A DNA stretch of 64,000 bases, from contig LR990053.1 in NCBI GenBank assembly GCA_905147135.1, positions 17,372,501-17,436,500 on the forward strand, given 5' to 3'. The stretch comes from Blastobasis lacticolella. Taxonomy: Eukaryota; Arthropoda; Insecta; Lepidoptera; Blastobasidae. The position numbers and the translations under genes are program-made. The notes beneath the pieces are model-generated. The model made no database searches. It saw only the letters and a list, made by a program, of their open reading frames with translations, and was not told the origin of the DNA. This document shows, piece after piece, positions 44,853-56,344 of this stretch; within the stretch, counting starts at the first letter, position 1, and every line of letters begins with the position of its first letter.

Positions 44853-45619
44853 TATACCTAAAGTAAAAATTCCCTTTTGTATTTTTGAATTCCAAAATTC
44901 TTAATTATATATTTAAATATTATTTATTTTTAAGTAATGGCTATTACGGATGTTTAAAAGTAGAGACAAAATTAATTTTTAAAGTAAAATTAACCTTGAA
45001 TGCATTTCAGAAGCCACACGATTAGGTACTCGTGCACCTACATACTTCTCAGCAACCTAATATATTCAGCCAAACGATCTGACAAACATCGCAATAACTC
45101 AACAGCTAACATATGCCGCATAGCATACCATTAACACTAGACAAAAAACGTATCATCCAATCAACACTTTGCACTTAATTTTTTCGTTCCCCTCCAAGTT
45201 TCGGGGGAGTTTTTTTGTCAATAGTTTTTGTTTGGCTGATGGAGCTTGGTGTCAATTATTTCATCAGAGATCTGTGGGCGCCGGCGGTGCTGACTCAGCA
45301 ACTCTGATAGTGATCTAATCGGCGTTGGTTGTTGTCTAATCAATTAATCTGGTTTACAGGATTTCTTGTCTCGCTTTAAATCGAGTCTCCTTTCTTGTTG
45401 AAACGTATGTAACATATCTACGTAGCTTTAGTTTGTTTGTGTGCCGAATTTCCGAATGGCACATCGAATAGAGTGTATCGATCAAGATAACGTAATGTTT
45501 TGATAAATACGACTAAAAATAAAAGAATGTGAGATGGAAAAGGTATACGGTTTTGATCTAAGACAATTTACTCACACTTGTGCCCGTATTCCATAGGGGT
45601 ACGATCTAACGAAGACTAA
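44853..45619. other. Unique DNA, no gene seen
   Basis: Contains a T-rich hairpin-prone block (ccctccaagtttcgggggag at 45190) and an AP-1-like 'tgactcag' (45290). No coding signal. Confidence 0.3.
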
Positions 45620-46240
45620 AAACAAGTGAAAACAAAAATATTTTTTAATAGCAAGCTGTTATCGCAAGTTCTCTATGATCTGTCAGAGTATTTGACAACG
45701 AGCAAGCGAACCAAGGTTACCGACATAGGCCCTATGATAGCTCACTGTTACCCAAAGGGCAATGGAAAGAGCTATGCTCGGAGTTTCTTTGCGCGATCGA
45801 GTCAGAAATGAGGAGATCCGCAAGCGAACCAAGGTCACCGACATAGCTCTAAGGATTGCCAGACTGAAGTGGCAGTGGGCAGGGCACATAGCTCAAAGAA
45901 CAGATGGCCGATGGGGCAGTAAAGTTCTCGAGTGGCGACCACGTACCGGAAGACGCAGCGTGAGTCTCCCACAGGGTGGACAGACGACCTGGTAAGGATC
46001 GCAGGTACCAGCTGGATGCGGAAAGTACAGGATCGGCCTTTGTGGAGATCTCTGGGGGAGGCCTATGCCCAGCAGTGGGCGTCTTCTGGCTGATATGATG
46101 ATGATGATGAATCAAACGAGTCCAAACTCGATGGGTCTACCTTGGGGATGCGTAGTTTAGGAGTCCCTATGGCCACCTTCCGTCTGCATCATCAGATCAG
46201 ATCGATGGTATCAAAACATGCATTGTCACAGAACTGATAT
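45620..46240 (+). repeat. Repeat family E, copy 2, split by an RTE-type LINE fragment
   Basis: 45620-45705 matches the left half and 46104-46240 the right half of the repeat at 42938-43240. The LINE fragment 45706-46103 lies between, exactly where copy 1 is continuous. Confidence 0.6.
45706..46103 (+). pseudogene. RTE-type LINE, C-terminal end of RT polyprotein
   Basis: From 45762 the frame reads MERAMLGVSLRDRVRNEEIR, VTDIALRIARLKWQWAGHIA, DGRWGSKVLEWRPRTG and then, after a small frame slip, the YAQQWAS-type end. This is the conserved C-terminus of RTE-clade polyproteins. A ~27-bp segment (gcaagcgaaccaaggt..) is directly repeated at 45709 and 45821. It ends in (ATGATG)n. Confidence 0.8.
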
Positions 46241-46311
46241 AGTTTCGGTTAAGAACAAGTTATATTACGTTCTAGATCGTCTAAAATAATATCTACTACT
46301 ACATATGTATT

Positions 46312-46450
46312 AGCCGTGTGGTGACCGGTAGAGTAGAATAGCACCAACCCCTTACACTCGTGGGTGTCGTACAAGGCGACTAACGTTTAGAGGCAAAATA
46401 TCTCCTAAGGTAGTCCTGTAGTGGACTGTTATGGGCTGTGATGATGATGA
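46312..46450 (+). repeat. Repeat family A, internally deleted copy
   Basis: Begins 'gccgtgtggtgaccg', keeps 'cttacactcgtgggtgtcgtacaaggcgac', skips the middle and ends 'gtggactgttatgggctgtgatgatgatga'. Confidence 0.7.
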
Positions 46451-47149
46451 CTACATATGTAACCCCCCCCCTAAAAGAGAAGTGTGACATAGGTAAGTTG
46501 GATTCACTTCCCTGTGTCTGGGTGTGTCTTCGTGGCTCCCGAACGGATTGACCGATTTAGATACGGGTTTCTTTATTTGAAAGCCAGTTTAATTGAGTTA
46601 ACACTTGGCTTTCTTTCATAACAATCGGTTAAGTTGTATAGGAAATATTTCAGTAACTATGTACAGGTACTTGGTCGGGACTTTTACGTATTTAGTGCTT
46701 TGTCAACACTCGAAAACTTCTCTTCTCTGATTGGACATGGATGCAATGTGGTACGTAAACGCTCTCACAGTAAACACGAGCACAGAATACTATCTATACG
46801 TATCTACAAGTAACTATGACATGGGGCCAGACTAAGTACTCCCGAAAAGCGGCGCGACATGATTAGAGAGAGACCGGCGCGTTGATTACAGACCAGCTAA
46901 TGCATACCGCTGGCCGCGCTAGCTTTGTGTTACCTCTCTTTCACACTCGTGGCAAAAATAGTGTGTTAGGTGTAGTTTTAAATAGTAGTTAATCATTAAG
47001 CAATTTAAATACATGCTACGTTAAATTAATGTCAATAACACGACTGTCAACACAAAGTAATTCACAATCATGCTTCGTCTAAAATGAAGGTAACCAGTGA
47101 AGGCCAAAGAAATGGAATAAGAAACCAGCAATATAAATATAATCAACTG
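46451..47149. other. No gene seen
   Basis: Unique DNA. 46500-46620 resembles a LINE/SINE tail ('gtctgggtgtgtcttcgtggctcccgaacggattgaccgattt'). Confidence 0.3.
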
Positions 47150-47413
47150 TCATAATCACAGCCCATAACATTCCACTGCAGGACTTCGGGCCTCTCCCAC
47201 TAAAGGGGAGGTTATTACCATAATCTCCACGCTTTGCAGGCGGGTTGGAGATCGCAGTGTTATAAATATAACAATGGAAAACGCTGCTGCCCATTTTCCA
47301 GTCTACGGAGACTCTAGATCTTTTGTCTCGAAAACGTAAGTCGCCTTGTACGACACCCACGAGTCTAATGGGTTGGTGCTATTCTACTCTGCCAGACACC
47401 ACACGGCCAACTG
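47150..47413 (-). repeat. Repeat family A, near full-length inverted copy
   Basis: Reverse complement of the unit at 48656-48914, from the CACAGCCCATAACA end to 'ccagacaccacacggcc'. Confidence 0.75.
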
Positions 47414-47644
47414 TGATAGGACACAATTAAATAAAGTCGATAACTATTCGAATAGTCCTCCCTAAGTAGCGACCAAAAAGTGCCCATAATTGCAGCTAGC
47501 AGTAATAGTAGTTAGGTTCATATGGTTTCACTAGCGTAAGTAGCTGACCTTAATTCTGTCTACATTAAGAGTTAATGATATTAATGTAAAAATCTCAGAG
47601 AAAAGCTTATTTTTTTTTTCATGTACTAATACTAGCCAGTACTA

Positions 47645-47830
47645 GATTGGAGCGTCGGTGGCCTAACGGATAAGGGGTCCGACTTGTACCCCGAAGTACC
47701 GGGTTCGACCCCAGTGCCACCATGTACCTACCAATGACTCTTTTCAGAGTTGTGGAAGTGAGCTGTGGAACCGAGTGAGGGAAAACATCGTGATAAATAT
47801 TGCACATTCAAGTGACTGAATGTGTAACGA
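47645..47830 (+). repeat. tRNA-derived SINE (family C), 5' head
   Basis: Starts with a tRNA-like module: A box 'tggcctaacgg' and B box 'gggttcgacccc' with the usual spacing, then 'atgactcttttcagagtt' and 'acattcaagtgactgaatg'. It is not a functional tRNA gene because it lacks a closing acceptor stem and is followed by SINE body. Confidence 0.75.
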
Positions 47831-48061
47831 TTTTCCAATATATTTATTTATTTATTTTATTTTATTTAACTATTTATTGTACACAAGATTGTTACAAAAG
47901 CATATTAGATGTAATATACTTTTGTACCAATAATAATATCGGACACAACAGGCCAACTTATTTCTATAAAGAAATTTTTTCCAGCAGGCCTACAGCAGAG
48001 AGATCGTGACAATTAAATGCAGATAATAATTATAATATATGCAGATAATATATGTTGTAAT

Positions 48062-48420
48062 TATCATCATCTCGGCATTAATGTCCCGGTTGAGCTCACG
48101 CGCACGAGGACCCGGTGTGCGCCTTGACCATGATCCAGGATATGGCAGATCAGGTAATTATAGTGGAGCGACTGTCATCTGATCTGCGTGACCCTGTTAA
48201 AAGGGGAACCTGACAAGATTGGATCATGGTTACACATTCAGTCACCTGAATGTGCAGGTTTCATCACGATGTTTTCCCTCATCGTAAGAGCATCAGTTAG
48301 TATTCGACTAATGTACATAACTCAGAACAGAGTCATTGGTACATGGCCGCAGAGGGATTCGAACCCGTTACCTCTCGCTTACAGTTGGATTCTGTCGGAT
48401 GTTGCTGTAATCTATTGGTT
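48062..48420 (-). repeat. tRNA-derived SINE (family C), near full-length
   Basis: The minus-strand copy contains the whole unit: tRNA-like head (B box seen as 'gggattcgaaccc' near 48355), middle 'cacctgaatgtgcaggtttcatcacgatg', and 3' part 'atcatggtcaaggcg', ending near 'gaccggga'-type sequence. About 358 bp. Confidence 0.75.
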
Positions 48421-48655
48421 AATAATAAACGAACAAGTAAATAATGTGTACTTTAACCGCTTTTACTTCATGACCATTAAACAACGTGTCCGCAGGATGG
48501 TTTGTCATATTGACGACTGTACCGGAACGCTCCCGTTGATGTCTTTTGTACGTCTACGAGCCTAGGTCTACGAGCTCTACGGGCCGCTACGCGCTACGGT
48601 GATGTAACATTTTGTTGTATTGTTATATTAGTCTTTATTGTGCAATGAGTTCCAG

Positions 48656-48914
48656 ATGGCCGTGTGGTGTCCGGCAGAGTAGAATAGCACCAACCCCTTA
48701 CACTCATGGGTGTCGTACAAGGCGACTAATGTTTTCGAGGCATAAGATCAAGAGTCTCCGTAGTCTGGAAAATGGGCAGCAGCATTTTCCATTGTATTAT
48801 TTAAACACTGCGATCTCCAACCCGCCTGCCAAGCGTGGAGATTATGGCAATAACCTCCCCTTTCGTGGGAGAGGCCCTAAGTCCTGCAGTGGACTGTTAC
48901 GGGCTGTGATGATG
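48656..48914 (+). repeat. Repeat family A, full copy with target duplication
   Basis: 259 bp flanked by an exact 11-bp direct repeat ATGAGTTCCAG (48645-48655 and 48915-48925). Ends in (GATGAT)n. The duplication and simple-repeat tail indicate LINE-machinery retrotransposition. No Pol III boxes were identified. Confidence 0.8.
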
Positions 48915-48925
48915 ATGAGTTCCAG

Positions 48926-50035
48926 TCATTGGGTGTGCCTCGTAATACCGGCGGTGAAGCAAGGTTCACCAAGGTCTTTCCCAGCGTAAGAGCTTGGTTA
49001 CCCTTGCTTCGAATCTCAGACTGGCTGAACTGTCTCTGGAGTCGATGGACAGCTCGTGATGGTATATTCCTTAATTTACGGTAGAACTAAGTAGATTTAT
49101 TGCGCAATGGTCATTCAATGGTGGATGTTGCTGTACAGTTGGTAGAATATACATTTTGGTAAAGTATACATTTTAACACAGCGGACGAAGTGAACCTAGG
49201 TTTAAATAGTCAAACTAAAACCATTACTCTATACGCGAGCAAAAACTCCAAAACATCCGAAACAACCGAACAAAAACCCCACAAAGTCCAATATCATTAA
49301 AAATAATAGTTTATTTAAATGATTATAATAATCAGACGTGATTTCCCGACTCAATTCTATGATAGTTTGATGGTTCAATGATGGTCTAACAATGCGATGG
49401 TTTCAAAGTATCAAAAACGCCGGTCGTGTTGTGTTGGACTCATTATGGTACCGCACAATGTCGGATTGAAAGAGGATTAACAGAAACATTCCTTTTATAT
49501 CAATTATGCTAGTCGCTGACGCCCCAGCTGCTATTGTTGGAAAATAAAACTTGGCTGGGACGGACTTGGGAGTTCCAACTTGGGACATAATTTGATATAA
49601 AATTAAATATTTATTATATCGTATGGAATATGCATATTTTTAAATTTTACGTCTCTTAAAATATGTTACACATATTTTTAAATTTTATGTCTCGAAAAAT
49701 CTGTTTATTTAAAGAGCAATAATAGCCATTGGTATGCTGACTGTTTCAAAGTTTTCAAACAGTCCCAATAGTTAGAGATATTTATAAAATAACTATTTTC
49801 AACTACTGCATTTTGAGCCCAATTACAAACGTTTAAAACAATTTCAGTTTCTTACGAAGTTAGGGAAAATCTTGGGTTTTTGGCCATGGTTTTTTACTAT
49901 ATTAATAGAATTTTTAAGCTATGGTATGGCCTTCATTAGATGTAAAATTTTTTTTTTTGTAAAACTTTTTAATTTAATTTTAAGTAATTTTTTACTAGGA
50001 TTAGTCATATTGAAGTTATGAGCGGAAAACCAAAT
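48926..50035. other. No gene seen
   Basis: AT-rich unique DNA. A 61-codon minus frame (49403-49588) has no family resemblance. Confidence 0.3.
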
Positions 50036-50151
50036 AAAGGCTTACGACGCGAGGATGCCCAAGACCGGGCGGAATGGAGGAAAAAAAGTTAGAAAGCGAA
50101 CCCTGGCAGAAGCCGGACTGATCGCTCGGGTGAAGAGGATGATGATGATTT
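50036..50151 (+). repeat. LINE 3' end fragment
   Basis: 'cttacgacgcgaggatgcccaagaccgggcggaatggagg', then 'ggcagaagccggactgatcgctcgggtgaagaggatgatgatga'. The translated end resembles the last residues of a LINE RT. Confidence 0.6.
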
Positions 50152-51492
50152 AGCTGTCAAAAATTTCTCCAGATATCTCGTGTTTTCATTTTTAACTACT
50201 TTTCAATTAGAATTTTCTATAGAATGCGTTCTATAGAATGCGTATATGCGGTACATCTATAAATGTCCCACTACTTTGTGAAAAATAATTAAAATAGTTC
50301 CATAAGGTGGACAGACTAACCATATGATAAAAAAAATTAATTCGACCCCAAAAGCGGCCCTGCCCGCTTCTAGTTGATAGGTTGCGCCAGCGCCGGAATA
50401 GGGGCACTGTTCGACGCTTTACAAATATAAAACAATCATTTGGACAGTTCAAAGAGCGGCGCGGATCACGGCGCGGGCGCATCGTGGACCAAGACTTGGG
50501 CGGCGAGAGGGAAGCAACGATGGGATTTTTATTATTAGATCAACCAATCAGAATTAATACAAATGCGTGGTATACTGGGCTATAGAGTCGATCGGTGCGG
50601 GCGAGGCCTGTGTCCAGCAGGAGATGTCCTGCGGCAGAGATGACGATGATGATAGTGAGGTATCAATGTAACGAAATGTTATTGCTTTTCTAATTCACAG
50701 ATTATCATAGCTACATTAATAATGTAATAAAATAAACAATTTTTGATTACGAGAATTACCATGGAACAAATCTTGACAAGGCCCATAGCAAACCATCAAT
50801 AAAAGTACTACTCTCTTTCTATTCTTTTCCAAGAAGCCAATCAACTATCAGGATAATTAGGAATAGAAGAAGGCTACAGAGACTTGCATATTTAAACCAT
50901 GTAATGGTCTGAGTCTTGCAATGGCTAAAAATGGCCAATAACAACAACAAAAATGTTTAGGCCCCAATCTCCTGCCTTGCGGCACACTCCGGCTCGCGCC
51001 TCGTCATCGCGCGGCGCCTTTCAATCCGCGTCTCAAACGCACGCCGAATGCTTCCTCCGCCCCTCCCTCGCCCATCACATCTCAAAGACCACGCGTTTAC
51101 CGGCTCGTTATGTAAAAATCGGCCAAACAATGCACGTATCGCTTTCGGTAAGACCACAAAAGCCCTATCACAGCCTCCGACCAACCGATACAGACCCATA
51201 TTCCAATACGCCGTGTATTGAGACGGAGATCTACAACTTTGGTCGCTAGTGGGCGGTTACAACAATGTGCCTAAATAGAGTGACGTCGACTACGATCATG
51301 TTATCGAAACAAAGGCTTGGCGATAAATGCGGTTAGGAAATCTTTCCTTTGTTTGTTATAGCGCTTTGCAGATCAACACCGTGATGATGTCGTTACATCA
51401 TCGCTAATTCGTTAGTCGAATTTTAGTCGAAAGACCCAAAAAAGGATCGCAACAAAATATAATAGAATGTTTGATGGCGCGTAATATCTCTG
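50152..51492. other. Unique DNA with one LINE tail, no gene seen
   Basis: 50590-50655 ends 'gaggcctgtgtccagcaggagatgtcctgcggcagagatgacgatgatgatag', a LINE tail. A C-rich block at 50965-51200 is not repeated in the window. Confidence 0.35.
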
Positions 51493-51723
51493 TGACTGGC
51501 CGTGTGGTGTCTGGCAGAGTAGAATAGCACCAACCCCGTACACTCGTGTGTGTCATTTAATATTTTCGTGGCAAAAGATCTAGAGTCTCCGTAGGCTGGA
51601 AAATGGGCAGCAGCGTTTTCCATTGTTATATTTATAACACTGTGATTTCCAATCTGCCTGCCAAGCGATTATGGCAGTAATCTCCCCTCTCGTGGGGGAG
51701 GCCCTAAGTCCTGATGATGATGA
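51493..51723 (+). repeat. Repeat family A, copy 5
   Basis: From 'tgtgactggccgtgtggtgtctggcag' to 'ctaagtcctgatgatgatga', with a deletion near the end. Confidence 0.75.
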
Positions 51724-52889
51724 AAGGTTCCGTAGGTCCGTTCAACCACTCTATACACTACTTGAACGTGTGGTCTCTTGTTTCTCTCTCAGCTCTAGAG
51801 GTAGAGCAAATAGGGCATTTGTAGCTCGAAAATTCGCCCAACCGATTCGTAGACATTCCGAATTGCTATACCACACCAGTGTGACTATTATACTATAGTT
51901 AATTTGCGTCGAGTAACAAGCGAGTTCCATTTATGACCGAGATGAAATTTTCAACTCGGTAAAAGCAAGACAGATGCTAACTGATCCACAAACTTACCTG
52001 ACACGGTGACGGCGTCGCGGTTGTTAGATTTACTGAATAACATATATTTTAAAATGGCTATAGTTAGATCCAGATTTTGGCCACCGGGTTAGATAAGTTT
52101 GTGGTTCTGTAGACATTATTAGTGTCCTAAAAGTTAATTTTTTCAAGAGGCAAACCAGTTACGTCCTCTAATAGCCCAGAAGATGGTCATCTTCCTATCT
52201 ACCTACCTTCCTTTCGTCAATCTTCGTGCCCGAACCAATGGATCCTGTAAATCTAACACATACCTATCTACATACACTGATAGAAACATCCAACAAACAC
52301 AAATTCCGCACCATCAAACTCGCGAAAACCACGAACGACAACACCGAAGGAGCTGCTCACGCGGCAAAACCTCCAAATTTATTCACCCTCCCTACATTTG
52401 CTTCGGCGCCCGGTCCCTTAATATGTACTAGTCGGCTACAATATCTCTGCACCTCGTCGTGCTGCAATACCACACTTATTACTACAAAATTAAATCATAA
52501 CATTATACATATAAGGTTGCTTTTTGCATGTCGTTCCCAGGTGCAAAGATAAAATGTGCGGGTAGGAAAAGGTAGACGGTACATAAACACGGGAGCACAA
52601 ACAGCGCCCCAGGCTGAGGCGGCTTGCACCCCCCACCCCCGCAATTTGCATGCCCCGCCGTGCGACGCCTGTGCTGTACTGGTAACCTAATATCGTGCAT
52701 CGTGTTTCAGTTGGGAGTGGAAGAGAGTTTTGGCTGTGTGGTTAGTTTTTAGCCATTTTTCGTACGTAGTGGATAGTTACGCTCAAAAGCTAAGTTAGAC
52801 ACCTTGTGGTGTCCGATAGAGTAGCATGTACGTACGAGAACACGGTTGCTTATGTTCTGGTGTATGGTAATTTTAGCTGGTCGACCTAT
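51724..52889. other. Unique DNA, no gene seen
   Basis: 52550-52700 contains an octamer ATTTGCAT (POU-type site) in a GC-rich setting. 52797-52830 is a scrap of repeat family A. Confidence 0.3.
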
Positions 52890-52925
52890 GATATTATATG
52901 ATACGACGAGGTATCATATAATATC
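52890..52925. repeat. Perfect 15-bp hairpin
   Basis: GATATTATATGATAC and GTATCATATAATATC separated by 6 bases (gacgag). Confidence 0.8.
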
Positions 52926-53020
52926 GTCGTCATCGATTCATTATCATCATCGTCCTAACGTCACTCCAGGGGCTCTATTTTTTAATCGCTCGCCTCGAGT
53001 CGAACGGTTTCCAAAATTTT

Positions 53021-53450
53021 GACGACCTGAGTGGTTCAGTGATCAATATGCCAGTATGCCACGAAAGAGGTCCCGGGTTCGATCCCGGCCGGGCAGAAAT
53101 TGATATGATGAATTTTAATTTCTGTTACGGGTCTGGGTGTTCTATATATAATAAGTATGTATTTAAAAGTATATAAGTACTTTATCAGTTATCTAGCACC
53201 CATAACACAAGCTTTGCTTACTTTGGGGCTAGATGGCGCTGTGTGAATTTGTCCGTAGTACAAACTATGGGTGCTAGATAATTGATATACTACTTAAATA
53301 CCTTTAAATACATACTTATTATACATAGAACACCCAGACCCGTAACAGAAATTAAAATTAATAATTTCAATTTCTGCCCGGCCGAGAATCGAACCCGGGA
53401 CCTCTTGCGTGGCAGACCGGCATGTTGACCACTAAACCACTCAGGTCGTC
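53021..53450. repeat. Head-out inverted pair of tRNA-derived SINEs (family B)
   Basis: The left arm (53021 to about 53212, plus sense) and right arm (about 53262 to 53450, minus sense) are copies of the same SINE. Both outer ends read GACGACCTGAGTGGTT and both carry the tRNA-like B box (gggttcgatcccgg / cccgggttcgattctcgg). Similarity is high, so transcripts across both could form a ~190-bp imperfect hairpin. Confidence 0.8.
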
Positions 53451-54275
53451 AAATAATAAGATCTCGAAATAGACATCAGATCTAGCCGGAGTATCATTTC
53501 AAAACTCGACTCCAGTCGAAAGGTGACCATTTCTTAGACGAGTGTACTAAGAAATGGACACCGAATATGACTACCTGTTCTTAAGTTACACAAACGAATA
53601 TGATATTGGTATATGTTGTTCTGTGGCTCCCAAATTTCATGTATGCCAGTCACACCACGGTGGTCTTCTAAAACAAAAACATAGCGTTTCTAAACAGGGG
53701 ACTAATTTCGTTGGTCGTGGGTTGAAGAGGTCAGGCCGATGGGAGAATGCTCAGTAAACAGTGGTGTCAAGAGAGTGTGCCGAGAAATGTATCTCTCTGT
53801 TGGAGATAACTCACTTACAAAAGATGTGTTAGAGACCGATCTGCTGGGATGTTCGTAGTTCAGAAAATAGGCCGCAGCGTTTTCCCAACTAAGCGTGGAG
53901 TGGATAGCATTGCCAATCAGTAATTTTGAGGTGGTTCAAGTCCAACGGGCAGGCCTGATTTCGTACTTTGTGGTCAGACTAACTAATTATTATTATTATT
54001 TTAGCTACTCCTGTCCCACTAATACTGGATGATAATGGATACTGGATCATTATCATAACTATATAACTTAGAAAAAAAAATTAGATTACCGTTTAAAATA
54101 TTTAGACTGTGAGAGCGCCGTAGGTTATCCTACATCATCGAGTACAAGAAAAATTCCACTTTGTAGCCATAGTAGAGGTTTAGGAGTGAAAAGAAAATAT
54201 GTGGTGTCTACGTGTAATAAATGTTTTCTTTCTTTCAAATTAAATAGGAAAATTCCAATAAAAATCGATTTATTT
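53451..54275. other. No gene seen
   Basis: A 16-bp hairpin with one mismatch spans 53520-53560 (GGTGACCATTTCTTAG / CTAAGAAATGGACACC). 53840-53900 looks like decayed repeat family A. Confidence 0.35.
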
Positions 54276-54420
54276 ATTATTTATCAGCTATTGCCGTCCA
54301 CTGCTGAACGTAGGCCCTACATCCCGATCATGGGTGATCGGCATCCATCCTGCCCGCCACCTTTTTAAGGGCATCGATCCATTATGCCACAGGGCACGTC
54401 TATTGAATAAAAATGTATTT
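54276..54420. repeat. LINE tail fragment
   Basis: 'tattgccgtccactgctgaacgtaggccctac' is a widespread lepidopteran LINE-end phrase. Confidence 0.45.
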
Positions 54421-54808
54421 GATGAAAATGCACACAAAAATGAGCCTCCAATAACCCGGAACCATTCTCGCAACAAACAAACAGTCATCGAAACTACTCG
54501 GCCGGAGATCGGGGAACGAACCTTGCACTCGAGAGTGGAGATCGAGTGGTTTGCTTTGCGTTTTCGATATCGTCTCTTAGCTTTTCTTAGCTTTTTACTT
54601 TTGGGCATAATGTCTCGGACAAAGGCCTTCATTGTCCGATGCTTCGATTCTGACACGTCCAATGTGACGATGAATACTGAACTCGGCTATTCTCGGTGAT
54701 TTTATTATTTTATCAATCTAGGACCATTCATTGCACGGGTGTTTTTGCCTTCTCTATTATAATATGCATGTTAATAAACCGATTTTAATGTATGGCGGCG
54801 AGATCGGA

Positions 54809-55290
54809 CACTAACGCTAAAAGAGGAAAATAAACTCTTGGTGGCTGAACGAAAAGTGTTGCCGAAAATTCTGGGAACCACCAAACGTTACGACGGCAGC
54901 TGGAGGATACGAGGATATAGAGGAGCTAGTGCGCAAGCCCTATTCAGGCCAAATTCAGACAACTGAATTTGTAACCATTATCCAATCTAGCCAGGTTCCC
55001 CTGAGATGGTAGTCGCTCCACTGTAATTACATCGCCAAATCCTGGATCATGGTTAAGGCGGACCCCGGGCCTTCGTATTTGAGAGCACAACCGGGACATT
55101 AACGTCAAGATGATTATTTAGTGCGCAAGCCCTATATTACCAGGGAGACCAAGGCCGCAAGACTGCGCTGGCTCGGTCACGTGGAGAGGATGGAAGAAGA
55201 TCGTGCCGTGAAGAGAGCCTACTTTGAACGTCCAAATGTGAAACATCCAGTGGAACGTCTTACATACCGCTAGCTGGATTAAGTGCTAAA
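54809..55290 (+). pseudogene. LINE RT C-terminus interrupted by a SINE
   Basis: 54809-54943 encodes ENKLLVAERKVLPKILGTTK and DGSWRIRGY. After the SINE, 55120-55270 continues VRKPYITRETKAARLRWLGH then VERMEEDRAVKRAYF. This is the C-terminal region of an endonuclease-reverse transcriptase type LINE. The SINE at 54944-55118 splits it. The end of the coding region is degraded. Confidence 0.75.
54944..55118 (+). mobile_element. SINE family C insertion with 17-bp target duplication
   Basis: 5'-truncated SINE flanked by TAGTGCGCAAGCCCTAT at 54927-54943 and 55119-55135. The length of the duplication is typical of LINE-mediated integration. Confidence 0.88.
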
Positions 55291-56227
55291 GGATATATTC
55301 GAGCTGATTTTATTTGTTCGCTTTCGGTGTTGCCAATAACCAAAATATTGAATTTTTCATGCTGAAAATCAAAACTGAAAACTGGTTGATTCGAGCCAAG
55401 CGGTTTAAAAATAGTGCCCCAGGTGTAACCATGATCAGTCAGGTTCCCCTGTTAACAGGGTCAAGGAGGTCAGCTGTTAATAGACTCCGGACATGACAAC
55501 TATAGTTAAGAGGCAGCCTAGCTGAAGCCTCCGTTGTTAAGAAAAAGGATAGCAGCGTTTTCTTTCATGTCGACACAGTTATCTCCAACCCGCCTCAAGG
55601 TAGGTATAATAAAAAACAATAAAATTATCTACGTTTTATATTGCTTTTTTGGAATAACGTAGTAAAAAAACCAAAGTTTTGTAATTGAGGTGTCTTGGTA
55701 TTTTTTTTTTCAGTACATAAAGGTTCATGACTTCTATTCAAAAAACCAAACGTACAATGGTCCGAAATCTACTCTGTGAATGAAAATCATGATTCTAGTA
55801 TCAAAAACAGGGAGAAAAATGGGGACTATGAAATCTCTATTTTGCATGAAAATAATGGCGCAGCCTTTTCTCTTAATATAGGACAATGCTTTTTTTCATG
55901 GTATAATTTTCTTCCGTAGTCCAGGACGGTGGCTGTACTGCACCATGGAGGAGGCTCGACAGTGGTGTGTCATGTACGGGGTCTTGATGATGATTGCACA
56001 ATATTAGGTTAGCAACGTGTATGTAGTTAGTTGGTGGCGTATCGTATTAAACGGCAGCGACTCAGTGGTTAGGCGCAAGCGCGTTTACCCGATGCGATGA
56101 GCCGCACATAAGAGCAAGTTGGTCATTTAGTAAAGCCCATAATTCGCTTATAATTGTTAGAGATAGATAGATATTAGACTTATTACTTATTACACAAAAT
56201 TACGGGATAGAGAGTCGGTTGCCAAAT
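55291..56227. other. No gene seen
   Basis: 55420-55500 is a SINE C scrap and 55510-55600 a scrap of family A. The rest is AT-rich. Confidence 0.35.
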
Positions 56228-56325
56228 AATGTGTAACCATTATCCACTTTGGAGAGATTTCCCTGTTAATAGGTTCACGGAGGTCAGATGGTAGTCGGTC
56301 TACTGTCATAACGTGCACGCGACAG
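56228..56325 (+). repeat. SINE family C fragment
   Basis: 'gtgtaaccattatccactttggagagatttccctgttaataggttcacggaggtcagatgg'. Confidence 0.6.
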
Positions 56326-56344
56326 CCAAGATAAATAAATAATA

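Noticed and set aside
47645..47720. tRNA gene candidates (also 53040, 58885)
   Set aside because: A and B boxes are present, but each runs into SINE body and lacks a proper paired acceptor stem. These are SINE heads.
49403..49588. 61-residue minus-strand frame as an exon
   Set aside because: No family resemblance and no strong splice signals on both sides.
54288..54662. 124-residue basic frame (minus) and its plus-strand partner
   Set aside because: They overlap a LINE tail and have no recognisable domain; two opposed frames of similar length suggest chance.
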